NCBI GenBank assembly: GCA_049889535.1
Contig: JBMHDF010000009.1
Span: 1-57,266 of the forward strand
Direction: 5' to 3'
DNA: 57,266 nucleotides
From: JAYQKL01 sp049889535
GTDB taxonomy: Bacteria > Pseudomonadota > Alphaproteobacteria > RS24
Positions 1-8,141 of the stretch are shown piece after piece; within the stretch, counting starts at the first letter, position 1, and each line of letters opens with the position of its first letter. Both the position numbers and the translations under genes were made by a program. Below the pieces are notes generated by a model. That model saw nothing but the letters and a program-made list of their open reading frames with translations, was not told the DNA's origin and searched no databases.

Positions 1-1
1 A

Positions 2-139
2 GAAACAGGTGCATTTGAGTGTGCGGCAGATATGGAAATATATGCAAATTCTAAATTCTTAAATGAAATTCCAATCACATATACTGTTGAATTAACCGAT
101 GATGGCGAAAACTTTTATGTGAATGTTTACGGCTTGTAA
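2..139 (+). CDS. C-terminal fragment of an unrecognised protein
   Basis: An open frame enters from the left edge and ends at the TAA at 137-139. The visible 45 residues start ETGAFECAADMEIY and end GENFYVNVYGL. The fragment is acidic, with alternating hydrophobic residues suggesting beta strands, and has no motif I recognise. It reads towards the tRNA-Leu, which lies on the opposite strand 4 bases after the stop. No function is proposed because the start and most of the protein are outside the window. Confidence 0.6.
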   Translation, partial: ETGAFECAADMEIYANSKFLNEIPITYTVELTDDGENFYVNVYGL

Positions 140-143
140 AATA

Positions 144-230
144 TGGTGCCCAGGAGAAGACTCGAACTTCCACGTCCATAAGGACACTAGCACCTGAAGC
201 TAGCGCGTCTACCAATTCCGCCACCTGGGC
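144..230 (-). tRNA. tRNA-Leu (anticodon CAG)
   Basis: Read on the minus strand, the sequence begins GCCCAGGTGGCGGAATTGG and ends in CTGGGCACCA, so the 7-bp acceptor stem closes and the CCA is encoded (tgg at 144-146). The anticodon stem CTAGC/GCTAG encloses the loop TTCAGGT, giving anticodon CAG. A long variable arm and the TTCGAGTC T-loop fit a class II leucine tRNA. It decodes CUG. Confidence 0.96.
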
Positions 231-441
231 ATCTTTCAAAATCTAAAATCAGGCTTTAAAAGAAAGTTCATTTTGCTTAAAGCCGAAAACAATGATTGTC
301 AATATGACTTCTTATCTGCTGCCTCTGCATGGCATTAGCTAGGTATTAGCTTGGCAGGAATGGTTCAATTCTAGCAAGTTTAATCTCGACAAGTGCCACC
401 GCATCGCCTAATTAAAGAGCAGATTATTGGAGGTTTTGCCT

Positions 442-1395
442 ATGTCGGTTTTGGGTCAGCAAACACAAAAAATTGTTACTGTTTTTGGCGGCTCGGGTTT
501 TATTGGTCGCCATTTGGTGCGGGCTTTAGCGCGAGACGGATGGCGGGTGCGCGTGGCTGTGCGCCGTCCCAATAGCGCCTTATTTCTCAAAACGGCGGGC
601 GATCCGGGGCAGGTCACTTTAGTACAGGCCAATATTGCCAAGCCTGATCAAGTTGCCAATGCAGTCAATGGCGCTGATGCAGTGATTAATTTGGTTGGTA
701 TTTTATATGAAACGGGCAAGCAGAAATTTACCTCTATTCAGGCGCAAGGCGCAATAGAACTCGCGCAAGCGGCGGCTGATGCCAAAGTCAAAAAATTTAT
801 TCACCTTTCGGCGATTGGCGCGGATGCACAAAGTGCTTCGCTTTATGCGCGCTCGAAAGCAGAGGCAGAAACAGGCGTATTGACCGCTTTTAAAAAAGCT
901 GTGATTTTACGCCCCTCGCTGGTGATTGGGCCCGAGGATGGCTTTTTCAACCGCTTTGCAAAAATGGCGACCCTTGCGCCCGCCTTGCCGCTTTTTGGCG
1001 GCGGACTGGTGCAGTATCAACCTGTCTATGTTCTTGATGTTGTTGCGGCCATTATGGCGGGGCTGTCCAATTCGAAAATGCAGGGCAAAACATATGAGCT
1101 TGGTGGCCCGCAGCAATATAGCTTTAAAGAGCTGATGGAGTTGATGTTGGCGCATACACAACAAAACCGCCTTCTAGTGCCTTTGCCATTTTTTGTGGCG
1201 CAAATCATGAGCCAGTTTACGCGTTTTCTACCCAATCCGCCCTTGACGCCGGATCAGGTGGTGTTATTGAAAACAGATAATATTGTTTCAGCTGAATCTG
1301 AGAAGAAAAAACGCACTCTGACAGCTATCGGCATTACGCCAACCCCGATTGAGGGCGTGATAGATAGCTATTTATCCCGTTTCCGTGGGGCCTAG
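442..1395 (+). CDS. NDUFA9-like NAD(P)-binding epimerase/dehydratase (complex I NDUFA9 subunit family)
   Basis: A 317-residue atypical short-chain dehydrogenase/reductase. The N-terminal Rossmann motif GGSGFIGRHLVRAL is near residues 13-26, followed by DAVINLVGIL and HLSAIGAD, then YARSKAEAE, where YxxxK is the SDR catalytic pair. The architecture matches the NDUFA9-like group, which in mitochondria is an accessory complex I subunit; bacterial members are often encoded near uppP in Alphaproteobacteria. The start is set at ATG 442 because GGAGG at 429-433 lies 8 bases upstream; an in-frame TTG at 427 would leave no ribosome site. It converges on uppP, with 16 bases between the stops. The physiological substrate is unknown. 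Confidence 0.85.
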   Translation: MSVLGQQTQKIVTVFGGSGFIGRHLVRALARDGWRVRVAVRRPNSALFLKTAGDPGQVTLVQANIAKPDQVANAVNGADAVINLVGILYETGKQKFTSIQAQGAIELAQAAADAKVKKFIHLSAIGADAQSASLYARSKAEAETGVLTAFKKAVILRPSLVIGPEDGFFNRFAKMATLAPALPLFGGGLVQYQPVYVLDVVAAIMAGLSNSKMQGKTYELGGPQQYSFKELMELMLAHTQQNRLLVPLPFFVAQIMSQFTRFLPNPPLTPDQVVLLKTDNIVSAESEKKKRTLTAIGITPTPIEGVIDSYLSRFRGA

Positions 1396-1411
1396 AGCGC
1401 GCTTAAATTAT

Positions 1412-2209
1412 TTAGGCGATAAGCCATAATACCAACCCACCCAGCGCGAGGCGATACAGCACAAAGGGCAGCAAGCTAAACCGCGCGGTCATTTTCATAA
1501 AAACATGAATGCTGAGAAAAGCAAATAAGGCCGCCAGTCCAGCGCCTATTAGCATGGATTGAAGGCCAGCATGATTTTGTGAGGCCAAAACATCAACCAG
1601 ACCAAGCAGGGTGAAGCTGCCAATTACAGGCATGGAGAGCAGCATTGAGAACCGTGCCGCTTGTGCGCGCTCAAGCCCCAAAAGACGCCCTGCCGTGATG
1701 GTGACACCTGCGCGTGAGGCGCCCGGAATTAACGCAAAGACTTGAGCCAGTCCTATTAATAAAGCTTTGGGTAAACGTAAATTTTCAATTTTATTGGATT
1801 GTTGACAAAATCGATCCGTCAAATAAAGCGGCAGGGCAAAAACGATTGAGGCGATAGCGATAATTTTGGGGCTGCGCAATATATCGACCCACCCCGTTAG
1901 CACCAAAATCCCCGCAACCATCAAGACTGGCAGGCTGGCCAGCGCCAATTGAAAAGCCAAATGCCGATTGGCACTGTCGCGGCCTTGTGTGAAGTCCAGT
2001 AAACCATGCATGACACTGGCGACGTCTTCGCGAAAATAAACCAGCACTGCAAGCAAAGTGCCAGCATGCAAGGCGACATCAAACCCAACCCCTTGATCTG
2101 GCAAGTCGGTCAACAGGTGCAACAGGTTTAAATGCCCAGACGAGCTGACCGGCAGAAACTCTGTGATACCTTGTATAATCGCCAAAGCGAATATGTGAGT
2201 AAATGTCAC
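1412..2209 (-). CDS. uppP: Undecaprenyl-diphosphatase UppP (BacA family)
   Basis: A 265-residue polytopic membrane protein that removes a phosphate from undecaprenyl diphosphate, recycling the lipid carrier for peptidoglycan and other envelope polymers. Both family signatures are visible: EFLPVSSSGHL near the N-terminus and PGASRAGVTITAGRLLGL in the second half. Several hydrophobic helices cover the rest. The start is chosen at GTG 2209, preceded by AGAAGG at suitable spacing, which gives the usual N-terminus MTFTHIFALAIIQGITEFLP; an ATG at 2266 would add 19 unlike residues. It is divergent from fzlA. Loss of UppP generally alters bacitracin sensitivity. Confidence 0.95.
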   Translation of the reverse strand: MTFTHIFALAIIQGITEFLPVSSSGHLNLLHLLTDLPDQGVGFDVALHAGTLLAVLVYFREDVASVMHGLLDFTQGRDSANRHLAFQLALASLPVLMVAGILVLTGWVDILRSPKIIAIASIVFALPLYLTDRFCQQSNKIENLRLPKALLIGLAQVFALIPGASRAGVTITAGRLLGLERAQAARFSMLLSMPVIGSFTLLGLVDVLASQNHAGLQSMLIGAGLAALFAFLSIHVFMKMTARFSLLPFVLYRLALGGLVLWLIA

Positions 2210-2310
2210 GCGACACCTTCTAGTTTGCTTATCAATAAAGTTTACGGCAGATTTGAAATAATGCAAAAGGTTGCTTGCAGGTCTTTCACCAGAGATGTAA
2301 TTTAAAGCCT

Positions 2311-2988
2311 ATGGTCAGTTTATTTCATCATTCTTTATGCCCATTTTCGCGCAAAATTCGGCTCATTATAGCTGAGAAGAAATTCTCAGTAGATTATATT
2401 GAAGAGCGCCCATGGGAGCGTCGGTTAGATTTTCTTATGCTGAACCCTTCTGGTGAAGTGCCAGTATTGGAAGGCGAGACTGGAACCATTTCAGGGCATT
2501 ACGCGATTTCTGAATGGCTGGAAGAAAAAGGCGGCGCGGTGGCTCTCATGCCCAAAAGCAGCCTTGAGCGCGCTGAAATGCGGCGCGTTATGTCATGGTT
2601 TGATGAAAAATTCCACCGTGAAGTCGGGCAATTGGTGAGCTATGAAAAAATTGACCGCCGCTTTATGAGCAAAGAAGATGGTGGCGGCACGCCAGATATG
2701 TCTCTGGTGCGCATTGGTCTGAGTAATCTGAAAATTCATTTATCTTATATTGCCCATTTGCTGGAACAACGCGATTGGCTGGCGGGCAATCAAATTTCAA
2801 TGGCTGATTTAACGGCTGCCGCCCATTTGTCCTGTCTGGATTATACGGGCGATATTAACTGGTCCGAATGGCGGCCTGTGCGCGACTGGTATGCGGGAAT
2901 TAAATCGCGGCCAAGCTTTAGGCCTTTGCTTTCCGATACAGTGCCTGGTATTCGACCCGCAAAACATTACACCAATTTAGATTTTTAG
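2311..2988 (+). CDS. fzlA: GST-fold FtsZ-associated protein FzlA
   Basis: A 225-residue glutathione S-transferase-like protein. The N-terminal thioredoxin-like domain starts LFHHSLCPFSRKIRLIIAEK and has the cis-Pro region GEVPVLE; an alpha-helical C-terminal domain follows. The ending HYTNLDF resembles the conserved C-terminal tail of Caulobacter FzlA, which binds FtsZ and couples filaments to constriction. The neighbourhood (uppP, queG) is also as expected for fzlA. Start at ATG 2311; the upstream TTG 2275 extends into non-conserved sequence, and the ribosome site is weak. A general glutathione transferase is the alternative, but the C-terminus favours FzlA. Confidence 0.75.
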   Translation: MVSLFHHSLCPFSRKIRLIIAEKKFSVDYIEERPWERRLDFLMLNPSGEVPVLEGETGTISGHYAISEWLEEKGGAVALMPKSSLERAEMRRVMSWFDEKFHREVGQLVSYEKIDRRFMSKEDGGGTPDMSLVRIGLSNLKIHLSYIAHLLEQRDWLAGNQISMADLTAAAHLSCLDYTGDINWSEWRPVRDWYAGIKSRPSFRPLLSDTVPGIRPAKHYTNLDF

Positions 2989-2991
2989 CAG

Positions 2992-4161
2992 GTGCGTCTT
3001 GTGGCCGATGCAAGCACAATAAATATAAAACTGGCTTTGCAAAATGAGGCTGCAAAGCTGGGTTTTGATAGTGTGCATTTTGTGCGGCCAGATGCGATAC
3101 CGGAGGCGGGCGCGCGGCTTACAGAGTTCCTTACAAAAGGTTATCATGGCGATATGGAGTGGCTGGAAACCCATGCCGAGCGTCGGCAGTCGCCCTTGCA
3201 TTTATGGCCAGAGGTCAAAAGCATTATTATTTTGGGCATGAATTATGCTCCGCCAGATGATCCGCAAGATAATCCATTGCAAAAATGCCAAGCTGTACAT
3301 CAGGGAAATATTTCGGTTTATGCCAGTGGTGATGATTATCATGATGTGATTAAAAAGCGGCTCAAGCAATTAGGCCGCTGGTTATTGTCCGAACAAGCGG
3401 GTGAGGAAATCAAAGTCTTTGTGGATACTGCACCATTGATGGAAAAACCGTTGGCGCAGGCCGCGGGCATGGGCTGGCAGGGTAAGCACACAAATCTTGT
3501 ATCGCGCGAATTTGGGTCATGGCTTTTTATTGGCAGTATTTTTACAACCTTAAACCTTGCACCAGACACGCCTGAGACCGACCATTGCGGGTCTTGTTCT
3601 GCCTGTCTGGATATTTGCCCAACGGATGCTTTCCCCGCACCTTATCAATTAGATGCGCGCAAATGTATTTCTTATTTAACCATTGAAGCCAAACAACAAG
3701 TCCCGCGAGGTTTGCGCCGCCAAATGGGCAACCGGATTTATGGCTGTGATGATTGTTTGGCGGTTTGCCCATGGAATAAATATGCGCGGCGCACGCAGGA
3801 GACGAAATTGCAATTGCGGGATAATCTGCGCCAACCCGCTTTGTCTGATTTGGTGCAGCTTGATGATGCGGCGTTTCGGGCTTTGTTTTCAAAATCCCCT
3901 GTTAAGCGCATTGGCCGTGACCGTTTTATACGCAATGTATTAATTGCCATTGGCAATGCGGCTCAATCAGGAGAAATAGATTATCTGCCTTTGATTAAAG
4001 AACGGCTTGAGGATAGCTCACCGCTTGTGCGGGGGATGGCCGTTTGGGCTTTGTCGCACTATGTTGACCACCAGACATTTAAAAAAATAGCACAGGTGCA
4101 GCTCGCAGATGAAGCTGACCCTGATGTTCGGTTAGAATGGGAACATTGTCTTGACGCATAA
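2992..4161 (+). CDS. queG: Epoxyqueuosine reductase QueG
   Basis: A 389-residue cobalamin- and [4Fe-4S]-dependent enzyme for the last step of queuosine synthesis in tRNA (epoxyqueuosine to queuosine). The central part has VDTAPLMEKPLAQAAGMGW, with Asp145 in the position of the catalytic acid. Two ferredoxin-like clusters follow: CGSCSACLDICP (Cys 199, 202, 205, 209) and YGCDDCLAVCPW (Cys 252, 255, 259), with Cys225 between them. A C-terminal HEAT-like segment (LVRGMAVWALSHY) completes the family architecture. It starts with GTG at 2992, three bases after the fzlA stop, so the two are probably co-transcribed; GTG 3001 is an alternative start. Confidence 0.95.
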   Translation: MRLVADASTINIKLALQNEAAKLGFDSVHFVRPDAIPEAGARLTEFLTKGYHGDMEWLETHAERRQSPLHLWPEVKSIIILGMNYAPPDDPQDNPLQKCQAVHQGNISVYASGDDYHDVIKKRLKQLGRWLLSEQAGEEIKVFVDTAPLMEKPLAQAAGMGWQGKHTNLVSREFGSWLFIGSIFTTLNLAPDTPETDHCGSCSACLDICPTDAFPAPYQLDARKCISYLTIEAKQQVPRGLRRQMGNRIYGCDDCLAVCPWNKYARRTQETKLQLRDNLRQPALSDLVQLDDAAFRALFSKSPVKRIGRDRFIRNVLIAIGNAAQSGEIDYLPLIKERLEDSSPLVRGMAVWALSHYVDHQTFKKIAQVQLADEADPDVRLEWEHCLDA

Positions 4162-5053
4162 ACATTTATTTTGTTTTGGTTACAGCTATTCAGCGCAAGC
4201 GCTGGTCGCGCATATGCAAAAACAAGGCGCGGATGGGCAAGACAATTGTCAGGTCAGCTGGCAGGTCAGCGCGACCTATCGCACGCCAGAAAAAAAGGCG
4301 ATGTTGGAGGCGGATGGTGTGCAGGCTGTTTATATGCCCGATGGGGCGGATTTGGACGCGCCAGCCTTAGCGGGGGTAACGCATATTTTGCTGTCTGCGC
4401 CTCCCGATACACAAGGCATGGACCCGGTATTGGCACCAGCGCATCAGGCGCTCGTGCAAAACGCTGCACATTTTGAGTGGGTTGGCTATTTATCCACCAC
4501 AGGCGTTTATGGCGACCATGACGGGGCATGGATAGATGAAGACACGCCTTATGGGCTTGTTGGTGCGCGCGGTTTGCGCCGTCGCCAAGCCGAGGCGGCA
4601 TGGGCTCAGACAGCTTTGCCTATGCATTATTTTCGGCTGGCGGGTATATATGGGCCTGGCCGCAATATGCTGGAGAGTTTAAAGGCTGGTAAAGCGCGGC
4701 GTATCCATAAGCCGGGCCAAGTTTTTTCGCGCATTCATGTTGCCGATATTGCCCAAATTTTATGGGCGTCAATGAACCAGCCAAATGCAGGGCGTGCTTA
4801 TAGCGTGTGTGATGATGAGCCCGCGCCGCCGCAAGATGTCGTTGTCTATGCGGCCGAATTATTGGGTCTTGAGCCGCCGCCATTGATTGATTTTGAACAG
4901 GCGGATTTAAGCCCAATGGCCAAAAGCTTTTATGGTGAAAATAAACGCATTCGCAATGACCGTATCAAACGAGAGCTTGGCGTCCAATTATATTACCCAA
5001 CCTATCGCGATGGGCTGAACGCGCTTTATAAAGAAATATCTACCGCGTCTTAA
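4151..5053 (+). CDS. SDR-type NAD(P)-binding protein (epimerase/dehydratase-like, YeeZ type)
   Basis: A 300-residue extended SDR protein. It opens HLFCFGYSYSAQALVAHM, a Rossmann glycine-rich variant where GxGxxG is degenerate. It continues with THILLSAPPD and the segment YLSTTGVYGDHDGAWIDE, typical of the YeeZ/SDR-a family, then HYFRLAGIYGPGRNMLE and FSRIHVADIAQ. The start is TTG 4151, overlapping the queG stop by 11 bases; no ATG occurs until residue 22, beyond the conserved first strand, so the TTG is likely real. Co-transcription with queG is implied. Its substrate is not known. Confidence 0.8.
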   Translation: MTHKHLFCFGYSYSAQALVAHMQKQGADGQDNCQVSWQVSATYRTPEKKAMLEADGVQAVYMPDGADLDAPALAGVTHILLSAPPDTQGMDPVLAPAHQALVQNAAHFEWVGYLSTTGVYGDHDGAWIDEDTPYGLVGARGLRRRQAEAAWAQTALPMHYFRLAGIYGPGRNMLESLKAGKARRIHKPGQVFSRIHVADIAQILWASMNQPNAGRAYSVCDDEPAPPQDVVVYAAELLGLEPPPLIDFEQADLSPMAKSFYGENKRIRNDRIKRELGVQLYYPTYRDGLNALYKEISTAS

Positions 5054-5061
5054 TCTCGCAT

Positions 5062-5817
5062 TTAAAATTTATAAAGCGAATCAAGGGTTGAGCATAAAAG
5101 CACCAGATTATCCGGATTGGACAGGCTGTGGTCACCCGATTTTACAAAATGCAATTCGACATCTTGGCTGGTGAGTTGCGCGGCAAGCTCGAGCGATAAA
5201 TCACACGGCACGGCGGTATCTTGCTGACCATGCAAAATGCGCACCGGACCATTAAAAGCAATTTTATCCTGCAGCATTAAATGCTGGCGACCATCTTCAA
5301 TCAGCTCTTTGGTGATGGGATAGCCCTGCTCATCATAATCCGATGGAATATAAACAAGCCCTTCTTTTTGTAATTGCGCGCGCATCTCCGCGTCAAATTC
5401 TTGCCACATCAGGCGTTCGGTCATATCAATACCGGGCGCGATAAGGACAAGGCCTTTTATACGTTCGGGCATTTCACATCCCATCATGACAGACAGCCAA
5501 CCGCCAAAGCTCGAACCCACCAAAATCAGCGGACCTTGCGTCAGCGTGGATAAGACATGCGCTACTTCTGCCCGCCAATGGCTAATGGTGCCTTTTAAAA
5601 AATCCCCGCTGGACGCCCCATGTCCAAAATAATCAAATCTCAAATAAGATAAATCATTTCGTGCAGCATAATCAGCGAGAGCTTGGGCTTTGCTACCAGT
5701 CATATCAGACCGAAAGCCCCCTAAAAACACCAATCCGGGTTTATTCGCCGCGCCGGTTTGTTGCATATAGGCGATTTCTTCTCCAAGATGCGATAAAGTG
5801 GATATCTTTTCTGGCAT
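5062..5817 (-). CDS. Alpha/beta hydrolase (ABHD10-like serine esterase)
   Basis: A 251-residue alpha/beta hydrolase. The triad is readable: nucleophile Ser in LVGSSFGGWLS, acid in ILHGQQDTAVP, and His in KSGDHSLS. The oxyanion region is VFLGGFRSDMTG, and RFDYFGHGASSG is the strand-4 signature. This arrangement resembles ABHD10-type acyl thioesterases and esterases, but the substrate is not evident. Start ATG 5817 is preferred (GAGGGTGAAAG upstream); the GTG at 5859 would overlap the start of the divergent glycosyltransferase. It converges with the SDR gene. Confidence 0.85.
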   Translation of the reverse strand: MPEKISTLSHLGEEIAYMQQTGAANKPGLVFLGGFRSDMTGSKAQALADYAARNDLSYLRFDYFGHGASSGDFLKGTISHWRAEVAHVLSTLTQGPLILVGSSFGGWLSVMMGCEMPERIKGLVLIAPGIDMTERLMWQEFDAEMRAQLQKEGLVYIPSDYDEQGYPITKELIEDGRQHLMLQDKIAFNGPVRILHGQQDTAVPCDLSLELAAQLTSQDVELHFVKSGDHSLSNPDNLVLLCSTLDSLYKF

Positions 5818-5846
5818 TTTGTCTTTCACCCTCGTATAGATTAGGC

Positions 5847-7040
5847 ATGGATCGTTCACATATTATAGCTGAAACCAGTTTACGGGTTCTACAAATAATT
5901 CCAAAGCTAGATGGCGGCGGTGCCGAGGCCGCGACGCTGGAAATCACCCGTGCGCTGAAAATCAAAGGTCATGATGCCTTTATCGCCAGTGAGGGGGGGC
6001 GTCTTGAGCGTGAGATTAAACAAGCGGGTGGTGAAATATTTCATTTGCCCGTGGCGTCTAAAAACCCGTTAACGATTTGGCGCAATATTAGACGTTTGAA
6101 AAAACTGTGTCGCGCCATGAATGTGAATCTTATTCATGCCCGCTCGCGTGCGCCCGCTTGGTCAGCCTATTTTGCCGCGCGCCAATTGGGCATTGCTTTT
6201 ATAACGACCTATCACAGCAAAGTGCATGCCAAGCCCAAAGCCAAAGTGTTTTACAATGCCATTATGACACGCGGCGCCGCTGTGATTGCTAATTCGCGTT
6301 ATACAGCCTCGCAAATTGCCCAAATTCACAAAACCCCACAGGATAAAATTCATATTGTGCCGCGCGGCTGTGATGCAGACTATTTTAATCCCGAAAATAT
6401 CACGCAAGCGGAGCGGGCGGCACTGCGCGCGCAATGGCAAGCGGATGAGGATACATTTGTGGTGCTTTGCCCAGCGCGCCTGACGGCATGGAAAGGACAG
6501 GATTTGCTGATTGAAGCTTTCGGCGATTTGATGGTTGCTGAACCGCGCACTAAGGCAAAACTGGTTTTGGTTGGTGATGCGCAGGGGCGGACAGTTTATC
6601 AAAAACATCTGGAAAACCGCATCACAGAAATAGGATTGACCAATCGGGTTATTTTTACCGGTCATGTGACCAATATGCCACAGGTCTATGCGGCAGCGGA
6701 CATCACGGTTTTACCCTCCCGTAAACCCGAGCCATTTGGGCGCACCGCAATCGAGGCGCAGGCGGCGGGTTGCCCTGTGATTGCGTCTGATGAGGGCGGG
6801 TTTTGCGAGACTGTTTTGACCGAAGCGGAGGGCGCGGCACATGGCTGGCGGGTGCCGGCCAATCGATTAGATGCTCTGACGCAGGCTTTACAAGAGGCCC
6901 TGCACACGCCACAAGCTGAACGGGTTGAAAAAGGCCAAAAAGCACGGCAATTTATTGCAACAACCTTCACGCTGGACAATATGTGCGCGCAAACAATCAA
7001 TATATATCAATTGGTTATGAAAAATCATGTCGCCAGTTAA
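5847..7040 (+). CDS. GT4-family glycosyltransferase
   Basis: A 397-residue GT-B glycosyltransferase. The N-terminal domain opens VLQIIPKLDGGGAEAATLEI, where the glycine-rich loop lines the acceptor/donor cleft. Its C-terminal domain has LCPARLTAWKGQDLLIEAF, VLVGDAQGR, and the donor-binding EPFGRTAIEAQAAG with the two GT4 glutamates. No signal peptide or transmembrane segment is visible, so it should act at the cytoplasmic face of the inner membrane, probably in lipopolysaccharide or surface glycan synthesis (inference). Start ATG 5847 is where homology-like sequence begins; the open frame continues upstream without a plausible ribosome site. It overlaps the next gene by 14 bases. Confidence 0.9.
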   Translation: MDRSHIIAETSLRVLQIIPKLDGGGAEAATLEITRALKIKGHDAFIASEGGRLEREIKQAGGEIFHLPVASKNPLTIWRNIRRLKKLCRAMNVNLIHARSRAPAWSAYFAARQLGIAFITTYHSKVHAKPKAKVFYNAIMTRGAAVIANSRYTASQIAQIHKTPQDKIHIVPRGCDADYFNPENITQAERAALRAQWQADEDTFVVLCPARLTAWKGQDLLIEAFGDLMVAEPRTKAKLVLVGDAQGRTVYQKHLENRITEIGLTNRVIFTGHVTNMPQVYAAADITVLPSRKPEPFGRTAIEAQAAGCPVIASDEGGFCETVLTEAEGAAHGWRVPANRLDALTQALQEALHTPQAERVEKGQKARQFIATTFTLDNMCAQTINIYQLVMKNHVAS

Positions 7041-7416
7041 ATCGAAGCGCGCGGTTCGGGAACCTGGCGGGGTTTGGCTGATTGCGCTGGGCATTAATGC
7101 TGAAAAACTCGACTCCATGATTGGAACGCTTCATGCGCAATACCCAGAGGAAAGCGTCACGGTTTTAGTGGCGCAAAATCAGCAAAGCCATGCGCGCCGC
7201 GCTGACGAGATTTGGGTTTTTGACCGATTGGGGTTTATCGGATTTTTGGCGATGATACGCCGTGCATCTTGGCGACATTTTCAGGGTGTCTATCATTATG
7301 TTTCTGATGACGGACAAAAACGCGCTGGCTGGTTGAAATGGTGCATTTGGCCACGCCCAAAATGGTATTTTATGACCTTTGAGCAAATCACAAGACTTGA
7401 CTTACGCGTAAGGTAG
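7027..7416 (+). CDS. Small basic protein of unknown function, coupled to glycosyltransferase
   Basis: A 129-residue protein that overlaps the 3' end of the glycosyltransferase by 14 bases, implying translational coupling. It starts MSPVKSKRAVREPGG and contains a Rossmann-like half: VWLIALGI, then a VTVLVAQNQQSHARRADE strand-turn, then EIWVFDR. A tryptophan- and arginine-rich second half follows (ASWRHFQGVYHYVSDD, WCIWPRPKWYFMTF). This resembles the first beta-alpha-beta unit of a GT-B sugar transferase, but no catalytic motif is present, so a truncated or accessory glycosylation protein is only a suggestion. It lies just upstream of infC. Confidence 0.6.
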   Translation: MSPVKSKRAVREPGGVWLIALGINAEKLDSMIGTLHAQYPEESVTVLVAQNQQSHARRADEIWVFDRLGFIGFLAMIRRASWRHFQGVYHYVSDDGQKRAGWLKWCIWPRPKWYFMTFEQITRLDLRVR

Positions 7417-7460
7417 AATAAACATCTTTGCGTTGGTTTAACTTCTAAGGAGACAGACAA

Positions 7461-7997
7461 ATAGCACGCCGACCATTACCAGCACAGCCGTCCCGCGAGG
7501 GACCGCGCGTGAACCGCATGATTTCGTCAGAAACCGTCATGCTCATTGATGCCGATGGAGAAAAAAAGGGAGTTGTCCCTATCAGCGAAGCGCTTTCTAT
7601 GGCCTCCGCTGTTGGTTTGGACCTTGTTGAGGTCTCGCCAAATGCGCAACCACCCGTTTGTAAAATTCTGGATTATGGCAAACTCAAATACCAAAACCAG
7701 AAAAAAGCCAGTGAAGCTCGTAAAAAACAAAAAACAGTTGATGTGAAAGAAATCAAACTGCGCCCAAATATTGATACGCATGATTATGATGTCAAAATGC
7801 GCAGTGTTGAAAAATTTATAAATGCTGGTGATAAGGTGAAAGTGACCATGCGGTTTCGGGGGCGTGAAATGGCGCATCAGCAAATCGGCCTTGAATTGCT
7901 GCATAAAGTCAGAGACCAGTTTGAAGAAACCACAAAAGTTGAAGCTGTGCCTAAGCTTGAGGGCCGGCAAATGATTATGGTGCTTGCACCAAAATAA
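7461..7997 (+). CDS. infC: Translation initiation factor IF-3, apparent AUA start
   Basis: IF-3 binds the 30S subunit, prevents 50S joining and checks the initiator tRNA-start codon pair. The protein has the N-domain (DLVEVSPNAQPPVCKILDYG) and C-domain (IKLRPNIDTHDYDVKM, VKVTMRFRGREMAHQQIG). The first ATG or GTG that could serve (GTG 7509) would remove the conserved N-terminus ARRPLPAQPSREGPRVN, which is encoded in frame immediately upstream. Extending back, the frame reaches ATA at 7461, 7 bases after AAGGAGA (7447-7453). A rare start codon is characteristic of infC, because IF-3 represses initiation at non-AUG/GUG/UUG codons and so autoregulates. With that start the protein has 178 residues, the usual size. 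Confidence 0.93.
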   Translation: MARRPLPAQPSREGPRVNRMISSETVMLIDADGEKKGVVPISEALSMASAVGLDLVEVSPNAQPPVCKILDYGKLKYQNQKKASEARKKQKTVDVKEIKLRPNIDTHDYDVKMRSVEKFINAGDKVKVTMRFRGREMAHQQIGLELLHKVRDQFEETTKVEAVPKLEGRQMIMVLAPK

Positions 7998-8051
7998 GCC
8001 GAATTTGGCTTGCAAAACGCAATTATTGGCGTATAAAGCAGAGCTTGTACG

Positions 8052-8085
8052 GGGTCGTCTGGCGAAAGGGCTGCCATGTTGACCC
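8052..8085 (+). promoter_or_regulatory. Nested hairpin in the rpmI leader, candidate L20 operator
   Basis: The 144-base infC-rpmI gap contains a two-tier inverted repeat: GGGTC (8052-8056) pairs with GACCC (8081-8085) and inside it TGGC (8060-8063) pairs with GCCA (8073-8076). In E. coli, L20 represses rpmI-rplT by binding structured RNA upstream of rpmI; this hairpin sits in the equivalent place. The sequence shows only a possible structure, and the regulatory role is inference. Confidence 0.35.
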
Positions 8086-8141
8086 GAAATGCAACCTTCC
8101 CGATTGATTTCATCAAATGGGATAATTTATAGGAGAGCAAA

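Noticed and set aside
3542..3892. 116-codon frame antisense to queG
   Set aside because: Fully within queG, whose iron-sulfur motifs show that the plus strand is the coding strand.
7397..7419. Promoter TTGACT...TAGAAT upstream of infC
   Set aside because: Spacing is only 11 bases, too short for a sigma-70-type promoter.
7527..8015. A 162-codon open frame antisense to infC
   Set aside because: Complete overlap with the conserved IF-3 gene; biased residue content (Phe/His-rich) is the expected shadow.
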